Below, piece after piece: positions 33,659 to 41,697 of a stretch of 64,000 bases of DNA (the stretch's first letter is position 1; every line of letters starts with the position of its first letter). The stretch is from Paenibacillus sp. MAHUQ-63. Its GTDB lineage: Bacteria > Bacillota > Bacilli > Paenibacillales > NBRC-103111. The stretch covers positions 1,061,943 through 1,125,942 of the forward strand of contig NZ_JARADB010000003.1 of the NCBI RefSeq assembly GCF_028765165.1, given 5' to 3'. Below the pieces are notes generated by a model. That model was not told the origin of the DNA and did not search any database. It saw nothing but the letters and a program-made list of their open reading frames with translations. The translations under genes and the position numbers were made by a program.

Positions 33659-34975
33659 TTACTTCATTTTAGCAGCCGATTTGGAAGCGGAGTCCACAAC
33701 TGCCTGAGCTGCTTTTTCAACCGTTGTTTGCCCGAATGCCAGCTTCTGAGATTGAATCGTTAACTCGCTTTGCCATTCCGCAATATTGGGCAGTTCTCTA
33801 TCCATTTCGCGGCTGTTTTTGACAGCAAGGTCGATATAATCGTACATTCTCTTATCCGTTTCATTACTTTTTTCCTTTAACGCAGTACGCACCTTAGAAG
33901 ATCCCGGAACCCCGCGCTCACTCCCCAAAATGAGGGTAGCATCCGGATCCGTTACCATGAAGTCGATAAACATAGCCGCTTCCTTCGGATGCTTCGATTT
34001 GGCGTTAATGGACATAAACTGGCTTGGCTGCAGCCATAAGCCTTTGGCCGTTCCGCCAGACGGCAGCAACGCGATGCCGATTTCGTCCTTCATTGCTTTC
34101 TGGTAGGCGGTTAACTGGTTGGACCAAATAACTTTCATTGCCGCTTTACCCTCGACGAATCGGGAGTTGTCAGGGGATTCCTTGTAGCCGGCAGTCTGCT
34201 CGCCGTTCGGCATGATGCCGCCCTTGCGGAATTGATCCCACATCGTGAAGTATTCAACCACTTGCTCTTTTGTGAAATGGATTTTCCCGTCATCCTTGTA
34301 CACGGCGCCGCCTCTCTGGCGTGCATAGTAATTCACCATGTGCGTGGAATCGGAGCCGTCAACAAAACCGAAAATGCCCAGCTTATCCTTCACTTGCTTG
34401 CCGTATGCAGCGAACTCGTCCCAAGTCCAGCTGTCCTTCGGAGCTTCGATTCCCGCTCCATTCAGAAGCGTTTTATTGTATATAACACCAAGCGCGTTAG
34501 AGCCCAGACTTACCGCGTATAGCTTACTATCCATTTTGCCGGAATCAATAATGCTCTGGTCGAAGCTGTCCAGCTTCAACTCTTTGCCGTAGTAGGAACT
34601 TATATCAAGAAATGCCCCGCGCTTGACATAGTCGGGGTAGTTATTCCCTACCTGAATCAAATCGGCCGCGTTGCCGCCGGCGAGTACCGTGTTCAGCTTA
34701 TCCCAATAACCGTCGCTCATGTATTCCGGCTTGATCGATATGTTGGGATACTTCTTTTGGAACAAATCAATGACTTTTAGCGTCGCATCATGGCGCACCT
34801 GCGAACCCCACCACATCATCCGAAGCTCCACTTTTTCCCCGGATACCGCAGGCACTTCTCCACCCGGCGTAGTCGATGTCGTTTCCGTTTGTTTGCTTCC
34901 ACCGCTGCAAGCGGCTGTAAACATCATGAAAGCTGCCATGGTACTAACCCATACACTCTTCTTTGTCAAAATCAC
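33659..34975 (-). CDS. Sugar ABC transporter substrate-binding lipoprotein
   Basis: This MalE-like family 1 binding protein has about 438 residues. The signal ends in FTAAC, so the lipidated Cys lies about 23 residues from the chosen start. The start is ambiguous. AGGAGG is 9 nt before GTG 34975 and only 3 nt before ATG 34981, and ATG 34993 lies upstream of the site. It opens the operon with two permeases and the DUF5060-type hydrolase. A full-consensus cre is centred about 50 nt upstream. No dedicated regulator gene is adjacent. Confidence 0.9.
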   Translation of the reverse strand: MILTKKSVWVSTMAAFMMFTAACSGGSKQTETTSTTPGGEVPAVSGEKVELRMMWWGSQVRHDATLKVIDLFQKKYPNISIKPEYMSDGYWDKLNTVLAGGNAADLIQVGNNYPDYVKRGAFLDISSYYGKELKLDSFDQSIIDSGKMDSKLYAVSLGSNALGVIYNKTLLNGAGIEAPKDSWTWDEFAAYGKQVKDKLGIFGFVDGSDSTHMVNYYARQRGGAVYKDDGKIHFTKEQVVEYFTMWDQFRKGGIMPNGEQTAGYKESPDNSRFVEGKAAMKVIWSNQLTAYQKAMKDEIGIALLPSGGTAKGLWLQPSQFMSINAKSKHPKEAAMFIDFMVTDPDATLILGSERGVPGSSKVRTALKEKSNETDKRMYDYIDLAVKNSREMDRELPNIAEWQSELTIQSQKLAFGQTTVEKAAQAVVDSASKSAAKMK

Positions 34976-35018
34976 AATCATCTGCCTCCTCATAAACTCG
35001 TTTAGTAAACTTTAGTTA

Positions 35019-35034
35019 ATGAAAGCGTTGTCAT
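35019..35034 (+). promoter_or_regulatory. Catabolite-responsive element (cre)
   Basis: ATGAAAGCGTTGTCAT fits every fixed position of WTGNAANCGNWNNCAW. It lies 44 nt upstream of the binding-protein start, so CcpA would repress the 34975-30282 operon. Confidence 0.8.
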
Positions 35035-35168
35035 TTATGACTTTAGATTTCAAGATACCTCTTGTTTTTGGTCCTTGTCCAAATTGGCTCAACCACGTAA
35101 AACATGCCACCTCCCTACTGTTTACAGGTCGATATTATCATCAATAAGAAAGTGTAGTCAATAGAAAA

Positions 35169-35291
35169 TGTTTAGAACAATTTACTAAACAAAATAATAA
35201 ACACACAATACCGTAAAGTGATACACCTATAATTTGTTTATTTAGCCTTTGATTCCTGCGAATAACTCATAAATAGTTTAGAATTGTTTAG
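35169..35291. promoter_or_regulatory. Cluster of GTTTAG motifs, candidate operator
   Basis: TGTTTAG (35169-35175) and CTAAACA (35185-35191) form a perfect 7-bp inverted repeat with a 9-nt spacer. GTTTAG occurs again twice in direct orientation, 10 bp apart, at 35276 and 35286. A near-palindrome GTTTAGTAAAC is at 35000-35010, next to the cre. The spacing suggests a multi-site repressor, type unknown. Confidence 0.45.
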
Positions 35292-35472
35292 TTACCTTTT
35301 AGTTCCATGATGTGATGTTCACCGCCTCAATGCCGTTTTCAATTACAAATCTCACAATACCGCCAATGCACGATTACGTACATGCTCCTACCCGAAGCAG
35401 TTTACGATAATCATTAGCGAACATAGCGGATAATCATGAGCGAAGGTGCCTTCTGTTGGAAGATATTGCAAT

Positions 35473-35513
35473 AAAAATAGCCAGGCATGAGCAGCTCATG
35501 CTTGGCTATTTTT
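35473..35513. terminator. Bidirectional terminator after the orphan binding protein
   Basis: A nearly perfect 20-bp stem (35473-35492 with 35494-35513, one mismatch) carries A- and T-runs at its ends. It lies 12 nt after the stop at 35526. Confidence 0.85.
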
Positions 35514-35525
35514 ATGTAACTAAAT

Positions 35526-37046
35526 TTACTTGTGATGATATTTGTAATACTCTACTGTGAATTCTTCCATGATCCGGTCACCGCCTTGCTGCTTCCATTC
35601 TTCTTTCGCTGCCTGCCATCCTTTCTCATCGATATCACCCATGATGAACTTGACCCTGGCATCGTCTATAATTTTAGTTACTGTTTTGCCGCGCTCCGTG
35701 AAGGTATTCGAGATCAGCGGTGTCGTAGGATCCGCCACACCATAGGGCACATTGTCCTTAAGCATTTGCTCCACTGTTTTCGCTAATGGCGTTCCATTAT
35801 TCGTAACAGGCAGCGACATACCGAGATGACGTACCGGGTAGACCTCTTTATTCGCCCTGGTCGGGTCGATTGTCTTCATGCCATCCCGTACGGTGTAATG
35901 ACTCCCTTCTATGCCATAATTAAACATCGTGATCATCTCGTCACTGTTCAATTCATTTAGAAACGCCAGTACTCTCTTCAAATCAGCTTCTGTTTTAACC
36001 GCATTTTTGGAAATCATATACATGCCGTTAATGCCGCTGCCGGCTTGAACACGGATTCCCTTCTGTCCTTGGATGCGTGTAATGACACCGACCTTGGCGT
36101 TTGGATTAGCTTGCAACAAATCTGTGTTCAGATAGGGCAGCGTAAAGTTTTCAAGTGCCGAAGAACGGATGCCCACTCTGCCTTTAACGAATTCATCTTC
36201 GGGTTTTGTATTGGGCGACGAGGCGAAGTCCTGGTTGATGATTTTCTCATCGTATAATCTTCTCAAGAACTTAAGATTGTCCAGGTATTCCTGAGTCATA
36301 AAGGAGGGAACCATCTTACCATCGATCAACCCCCAACCGTTCGGCGCGCCTCTCATAATTTCAAACGGGTATACACCGTTAAACAGCCCGGAACCGGCCC
36401 CTGTTGTTGAAGTGGCGAAACCATAGGTGTCCTGCTTGCCGTTCCCGTCCGGGTCCCCTGTCGTGAAAGCTTTCAGCATCTCATACAGCTCGTCCATGGT
36501 CGTCGGCTCCTTAAGACCGAGCTTCTCTAACCAATCTTGACGGTAGAACAATCCGTACCGTGCCGTATAACGCGGGCGGTAAATCCCATACGTTTTGCCA
36601 TCGATCGAAGAATTGTACAGCAATTTTCCATCTAGATGACTCAGATTGGAGTAATCCTGCAGATAAGGAGTCAGGTCCCAGAACAAATTAGAGCGGACAG
36701 CATTAATAATCACAGGGCTTTTCGTATCTATGACCAGAGTGACCATCGGTAATTGATCCGATGCAATGGTCACGTTAAGCTTTTCGCTATAATTTAGGCC
36801 GACCCATGTAATATCGAGCTTGGTATTCGTTCTTTTCTCTAATTCATGCACAAGCACGTTATCTTCCTTCGGCGGCTCAGCGGACTCGAACCATGTCATC
36901 ATTGAAAGATGAAACGGCTTGCTTGCATCTTGCGCTGAGTCAGATGTAGTGGCAACATTCCCGCAGCCGGTCGCTACACACGTGATTATGATACAAATAA
37001 GAACCAGCGCAATTGCGGGTTTCCCTGCTTTTGGATAAAGATTCAT
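35526..37046 (-). CDS. LplA-like sugar-binding lipoprotein without permease genes
   Basis: The 506-residue extracellular binding protein has the same length and layout as the one at 26423-27943. Its lipoprotein signal ends in VATGC. A purine-rich AGGAGGAAGG site precedes the ATG. It is co-directional with, and 69 nt after, a YesS-like membrane regulator, and is followed by a strong terminator, so the unit is only regulator plus binding protein. It might use the LplB/LplC pair at 28004-29884, or serve as a sugar sensor for the regulator. Ligand unknown. Confidence 0.9.
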   Translation of the reverse strand: MNLYPKAGKPAIALVLICIIITCVATGCGNVATTSDSAQDASKPFHLSMMTWFESAEPPKEDNVLVHELEKRTNTKLDITWVGLNYSEKLNVTIASDQLPMVTLVIDTKSPVIINAVRSNLFWDLTPYLQDYSNLSHLDGKLLYNSSIDGKTYGIYRPRYTARYGLFYRQDWLEKLGLKEPTTMDELYEMLKAFTTGDPDGNGKQDTYGFATSTTGAGSGLFNGVYPFEIMRGAPNGWGLIDGKMVPSFMTQEYLDNLKFLRRLYDEKIINQDFASSPNTKPEDEFVKGRVGIRSSALENFTLPYLNTDLLQANPNAKVGVITRIQGQKGIRVQAGSGINGMYMISKNAVKTEADLKRVLAFLNELNSDEMITMFNYGIEGSHYTVRDGMKTIDPTRANKEVYPVRHLGMSLPVTNNGTPLAKTVEQMLKDNVPYGVADPTTPLISNTFTERGKTVTKIIDDARVKFIMGDIDEKGWQAAKEEWKQQGGDRIMEEFTVEYYKYHHK

Positions 37047-37115
37047 CCTTCCTCCTCCTAGGTAACCCGTTCTTGATCGAACGCCTCCGTACCTAAAATT
37101 TCGTCGTTCACCGAA

Positions 37116-39416
37116 TCACTTTTGAAAAGGTTTGTTTTCTCTTTGATGAAGACGATCTTCCTCCCGATATTTCCCAGGAGTCGTCCCTTCCGTCTTGCGG
37201 AATGAGCGGATAAAATTTTGCGGGTTCTTGTAGCCCAGCCTCTCGGCAACTTCGGTAATCGTCATATCCGTTTCGGTCAGCATTTGCTTGGCCATTTCAA
37301 GGCGATACGCGTTCAAATAATCACTGAAGGTGATACCGATGTGTTTGCGAAATACTTGCCTTAAATAATCCGGGCTGAAGTTCATGATTGAAGCGCATGA
37401 CTCAAGTGTTAAATCCGTATGGTATTGTTCATGGATGATTTGCTTAAGGGTCTCGGAAATGCTATTAAACTGGCGCTTGCGCTTAGTTTCCAATTCCTGA
37501 ATCAATGGCTCCACCAACTCTTGACAGAAAAACGCTTCAATTTCTTGAGGCGATTTCAGCTCAAAAAATTGATCGACTGCCGGCTTCTCCTGTGAAGAAG
37601 CTCTTCCGCTAATATCAAGTTCATGCTGCTGTGCGAACTTTAACAGCTCCAGCAGTACACCGACCAACGTCAATTGACACTCCCTGTAGCTGTAATCTTG
37701 CACCAGCATCACTTCCGTCACCAGTGCATGCACGAGCTCTTGCGCCTTCTGTTGGTCTGCCAAGCGGATGGCCTCTAAGAGTTGATTCTCCATATCTTTG
37801 GGAAAGATATATGTCGGTGACGCCGTTGTCCTCAAATCTTCAATATGCAGGACGACCCCGCTTCCTGCGCGGATCCGGTAATCGAGCGCTTCCAGACCTT
37901 CATGATAAGCGGTAGGCGCATCCTTTAAATCACTGAACACTCGGCTAACCCCGACGCTGGAATCCAGCTCCAGATAGAGCTTTACCGCTTCCTGAATGGA
38001 TTTGGCATATTCTCGGCCTTCGTTCGCCAGGTCGAGAGAATCCCTCATGGAGGAATTGGCTAGAACAAGCACCACGGAGCGATTGAGCAGCACCGGATTC
38101 AGGCGGCGTTCTACCGGCACAACCTCGGCGATCATATTTTGAATTGCGAATAAGATCAGATCGTAATCTTTGGACTCGAATCTAGTGCCTGTCAGAGTAT
38201 CAATTTGGACGGTGAGTGCAAGGAATTGATCATATTCCGCCAAACCAAATGATTGGAGCTTTTCTTCAATCTCCTGCCGGCTTAATGTGCCCTCCAACAA
38301 CTGAATAATAAAATATTCGTTCAACTGCGTGGACTGCACGCGTAATTGATTTGTAATTTGCGATTGTGTCTGCACCATATTCAGAATCTGTTTGCTCATA
38401 TGCTCCACCTCGTTGAGACTGCCGCTTGGCCCCCCATGCTCATCCTGCTTACTTAGCAGCTTATACATTTTGCCGATAGGTGAGTACATGCGTCTAGAGC
38501 CTATGATCGAAATGAGCAGCGTAAGAATAAACACAGCGGTGCAAGTTGCTATCGTTATTTTCGCAATGACACCTGTTCCTGCCGTAATATCGCTCGTCGG
38601 TACGACTGAAACATAGATCCACCCATTATAAGTCGACTTGGAATAGGTCACTCCGTACTTCTCATCACTGCTGTAAAAAAAACCGTTCAACTGCCCCGAA
38701 GATTCCGCCGAGGAGATCGGTGCTTTCGATGCCGCGATAACTTGAGCAATGGAATCATCAGCAGGCGTCAGAAGTTGAAACTTCTCATTCAATATGGCGA
38801 TGCTGCCCAGTTCATTTTTACGTGTGATGAGTCTTGTAAGTTCATTTAATGATATATCGGCTGCAAGAAAGCCCTTGGGGTTACTGGAAAGTAACGGCAG
38901 TTTTTTGACAATACGCAAGCTTCCGACCGCCCCTGGTTCCGCTTTCAAAATAGACCAGCCGCTATTCTGAAAGGAGCTGAATTCCTGTTTTAATTGATCC
39001 CTCTTCGAGGTTTCATCTAAAGAAACGATTCCCCCTTGAGCGATATACCAGTTTTCTCGAATATTCACCATTTCAATTCTTCGAATTCTCGTTTCGTACG
39101 ATTGCAGATTATTCATCTCATTCGTTATTGACTTGACCTCATTATATTTATTGATGGTAAAGGATATATCCATTGACTGAATAACCAATTCCGAGACAGC
39201 AAACTGAGTAAGAGCGCTATCGACCGATTTGATCAACTGCTCCGTCTGCATTTGCGTTTGCTCGAGAATCGTCTTGCTGCCCAGGTTCATTTTTTCTTTG
39301 ACAAGCCCAGAGCTCTTATAATAAGAAACCACACCTAGAAATACGATAGGAATCGTCATGATTAACAAATTGTGCAATAAGATTTTGGTTAAATAACTGG
39401 AAAATCGAATTGGCAT
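37116..39416 (-). CDS. Membrane-bound AraC-family regulator (YesS-like)
   Basis: This 766-residue one-component regulator has a first span near 11-32, an extracellular sensor of about 250 residues, a second span near 287-310 and a HAMP-like linker. The C-terminal AraC domain (about 655-755) carries LTLESCASIMNFSP and MTITEVAERLGYKN as the paired helix-turn-helix segments. AGGAG is 6 nt before the ATG. It is followed by a binding-protein gene but no transporter, which is unusual. Its targets may include its own promoter and, by proximity, the operon at 30282-34975. Confidence 0.87.
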   Translation of the reverse strand: MPIRFSSYLTKILLHNLLIMTIPIVFLGVVSYYKSSGLVKEKMNLGSKTILEQTQMQTEQLIKSVDSALTQFAVSELVIQSMDISFTINKYNEVKSITNEMNNLQSYETRIRRIEMVNIRENWYIAQGGIVSLDETSKRDQLKQEFSSFQNSGWSILKAEPGAVGSLRIVKKLPLLSSNPKGFLAADISLNELTRLITRKNELGSIAILNEKFQLLTPADDSIAQVIAASKAPISSAESSGQLNGFFYSSDEKYGVTYSKSTYNGWIYVSVVPTSDITAGTGVIAKITIATCTAVFILTLLISIIGSRRMYSPIGKMYKLLSKQDEHGGPSGSLNEVEHMSKQILNMVQTQSQITNQLRVQSTQLNEYFIIQLLEGTLSRQEIEEKLQSFGLAEYDQFLALTVQIDTLTGTRFESKDYDLILFAIQNMIAEVVPVERRLNPVLLNRSVVLVLANSSMRDSLDLANEGREYAKSIQEAVKLYLELDSSVGVSRVFSDLKDAPTAYHEGLEALDYRIRAGSGVVLHIEDLRTTASPTYIFPKDMENQLLEAIRLADQQKAQELVHALVTEVMLVQDYSYRECQLTLVGVLLELLKFAQQHELDISGRASSQEKPAVDQFFELKSPQEIEAFFCQELVEPLIQELETKRKRQFNSISETLKQIIHEQYHTDLTLESCASIMNFSPDYLRQVFRKHIGITFSDYLNAYRLEMAKQMLTETDMTITEVAERLGYKNPQNFIRSFRKTEGTTPGKYREEDRLHQRENKPFQK

Positions 39417-39726
39417 ATGTATCTCCTACGGGAAGAATGTATACGTTTATTCATAGCATAAATATACAAACTAAGTCCACCCGCGATTGCTCTTTTGAGT
39501 TCTATAAATCGTTAGCACTATGTATGAGATTAAAGAAAAACGGCTCACTTCCAATTAAAAAATGGAAATAAGTCGTCTATATAATACACTGTTATGGGAC
39601 CTTGTAAACCTCTAAAATCGATATGAAACGGCACACGAACTGCTTTATCTCCGTTAATGAAGCGATTAAACGATCCTCCCGATTATTTCAATGAAACAGG
39701 ACTGCATCGGCAATCGGCTCCCTGTT
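39417..39726. other. Intergenic region between the YesS-like regulator and the hydrolase
   Basis: About 310 bases without a gene. They hold the presumed promoter of the regulator and a weak hairpin at about 39689-39718 (AAACAGG with CCTGTTT) that may end the hydrolase transcript. Nothing else was recognised. Confidence 0.5.
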
Positions 39727-40548
39727 TTATTTTACTTGCAGGAACTCGAGCACGGCACTGAGGAATGCGGTTTGATGCTCAACATTTGATAGATGAACTG
39801 TGGGCAATATGAGCAATCTCGCATCAGGTACGGTCTTGGCGATTAATTCACTATGTTCGGGAAGCGTCACCGTATCATTCTGCCCTGCGATAACCAAGGT
39901 CGGACTGCTGATTAGCGCGGCAGTCTGGCGCATATCCATGTCGCGGATAGCAGCCCAGCTTCCTGCAATTCCCTGTGGACGAGTAGCAAGCACCATCTCG
40001 CGAAACGAAGTTACGAGCGAGGTCTCCGACACCAGCATATGCGAAGGGAACCAGTTCTTCATGAACATATCGGCGAATTCAGGAAGTTTCCCAGGCTTCA
40101 GGACTGAGGTGATCAAGTCCTCCCATTGCTCGGCTGGCCCTAGGTAAGAGGAAGTATTGCTTAGAATGAGCCGGTCAATCCGCTCCGGAGCGTATATACC
40201 TAGCCATTGAGCAACGGCGCCGCCAAGCGAAAGCCCGAGGAAATGCACTCGTTCGATTTGCAGCGCGTCGAGCAGCTCGATTACATCTTGTCCCAATCTG
40301 TCCAACGAATACGGACCGTCAGGCGTATCCGAGTCTCCATGTCCCCGATAGTCATAACGAAGAACGCGGAAATTCTTTGAAAGCTCACGGATTTGTCCAT
40401 CCCACATGTTCATTGAGGTCGCGATGGAGTTCGCAAGCACGAGTACTGGCTTGTCGACCAATCCATCAATCCGATAAGCAACCCGAACTCCATCTCCGGT
40501 CGTAAAATAGTTTAACCCCTCCGTGCTGCTCGTTTTAGTTATTGTCAT
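39727..40548 (-). CDS. Alpha/beta hydrolase, 3-oxoadipate enol-lactonase-like
   Basis: This 273-residue cytoplasmic hydrolase has the nucleophile elbow GLSLGG (Ser near 118), DYRGHGDSD, and a C-terminal segment with an Asp in AGQNDTV and a His in VEHQTAF. Overall similarity is closest to PcaD-type enol-lactonases (NSIATSMNMWD near the start). However, no other beta-ketoadipate genes are here, so the substrate may be another lactone or ester. GGGAG lies about 10 nt before the ATG. It is divergent from an Lrp/AsnC regulator 147 nt away, which likely controls it. Confidence 0.8.
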   Translation of the reverse strand: MTITKTSSTEGLNYFTTGDGVRVAYRIDGLVDKPVLVLANSIATSMNMWDGQIRELSKNFRVLRYDYRGHGDSDTPDGPYSLDRLGQDVIELLDALQIERVHFLGLSLGGAVAQWLGIYAPERIDRLILSNTSSYLGPAEQWEDLITSVLKPGKLPEFADMFMKNWFPSHMLVSETSLVTSFREMVLATRPQGIAGSWAAIRDMDMRQTAALISSPTLVIAGQNDTVTLPEHSELIAKTVPDARLLILPTVHLSNVEHQTAFLSAVLEFLQVK

Positions 40549-40695
40549 TGTTCTCAGTCTCCCTTTTGGTTTATAGTGACATTTTATGGGATCTGCTCTA
40601 CAATTTAAATAAGAAGATTAAGGAGTTTGGGGCTTAAAACCTCATTTCTATAGGTGTTTCGAATTCAAACTTTATAAAACTGAGGTGATCTGTTT

Positions 40696-41175
40696 ATGGA
40701 CCACATCGATTTAAAGATACTGTCCATTCTTCATGATAATGCCAGAATTACGGTTTCAGAGATGAGTCGAATGATTGCCATGTCGCAACCGGCTGTAACC
40801 GAAAGGCTTCGGAAATTGGAGGAACGGGAGGTCATAACGGGTTATCGTGCGGAGATTTCCCCTTCCAAGCTAGGTAAGTATACAACAGCATTTGTACTGT
40901 TCAAGTCAAATAACTGCAAGGAATTCGAAACCTTCAGCGAAGCGGCCCCTGAAATCGTCGATTTCTATAGAACCAGTGGAGAGTATAATTACTTGTTGAA
41001 GGTTGTAACAGAAACAGGCGAAACGTTGGAAACCTTCCTTGAAGCTTGCAACACATTTGGGTTTTCAACGACCCTTGTCGTTCTTTCAACTCGATTCGAG
41101 GATAAAAGCCTTGTGGCAAGCCCTGAAGCATCAAACGTCATTCCATTGATTCAGTCAGGAGAAAAACGAGATTAA
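40696..41175 (+). CDS. Lrp/AsnC-family transcriptional regulator
   Basis: This 159-residue regulator has an N-terminal winged helix (LDLKILSILHDNARITVSEMS region, MSQPAVTERLRKLEE as recognition helix) and a C-terminal RAM/AsnC ligand-binding domain (about 65-145). The ATG has a GAGGTGAT site 6 nt upstream. It is divergent from the enol-lactonase-like gene, so it likely regulates that gene and itself, with a small metabolite or amino acid as effector. Confidence 0.9.
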   Translation: MDHIDLKILSILHDNARITVSEMSRMIAMSQPAVTERLRKLEEREVITGYRAEISPSKLGKYTTAFVLFKSNNCKEFETFSEAAPEIVDFYRTSGEYNYLLKVVTETGETLETFLEACNTFGFSTTLVVLSTRFEDKSLVASPEASNVIPLIQSGEKRD

Positions 41176-41522
41176 ACGATGATTTGGAGACTGAACTTGT
41201 TTGACATGTTAGATTCGTTTAATTGTACAAACTCGCATCTTTTATTTCTTCTGGCTGTATTTTCATCTTACGTCATCATTCCTCATTCTTTTTACTTCTT
41301 CAAATTCTAAGTCCTCGAATTGCTATTTTCTTTCCTTTGTGCTCTTTTAATATGGGTTTTAGAACTGAGATTGCTCTTTTCTGACAATTCGTTACTTTTT
41401 CAACGGCAATCTGTCCTTTTGCTCAATTTATCTTGAGTCTTACCAAATAAGGTGGACACCGATTCATGATTCAACCAGCTTCGAATTAGATATAGCGTTT
41501 CTATAGGAATCTTAAGTTTAAT

Positions 41523-41561
41523 AAAAAAACAAGGAGCAGTTCAGTTGAACTGCTCCTTGTT
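41523..41561 (-). terminator. Perfect 16-bp terminator hairpin
   Basis: Arms 41528-41543 and 41546-41561 are fully complementary. On the minus strand a T-run follows (41523-41528). Confidence 0.8.
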
Positions 41562-41631
41562 CATTGAACTCTCGTTCCCCGATAGTTCAATCTCAATTAC
41601 TCTTGACGACATTGTTATCAATTTCAAAATC

Positions 41632-41667
41632 AAAAACACACCGCCTATTGGGAACGAGTGTGTTTTT
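41632..41667 (-). terminator. Terminator of the second YesM/YesN operon
   Basis: AAAAACACAC (41632-41641) pairs with GTGTGTTTTT (41658-41667), 31 nt after the response-regulator stop. Confidence 0.7.
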
Positions 41668-41697
41668 TGATTGGTGGTGTGAATGACTTCATTTTAG

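Larger units (their letters stand above)
34994..35525. other. Regulatory intergenic region
   Basis: This gene-free stretch of about 530 bases holds the cre at 35019-35034, several GTTTAG motifs (35000-35291) and the terminator 35473-35513 of the next operon. A part at about 35340-35460 shows nothing recognisable. Confidence 0.65.
41176..41697. other. Intergenic region with tandem terminators
   Basis: About 520 bases between the convergent Lrp-type and response-regulator genes. AT-rich sequence without a gene fills 41176-41520. Two strong hairpins follow at 41528-41561 and 41632-41667. Confidence 0.65.

Noticed and set aside
41501..41520. GGAATCTTAAG near 41515 considered as a third copy of the 40-bp box
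   Set aside because: Only a short part resembles the box; the order of the bases around it does not match and it lies downstream of both flanking genes.
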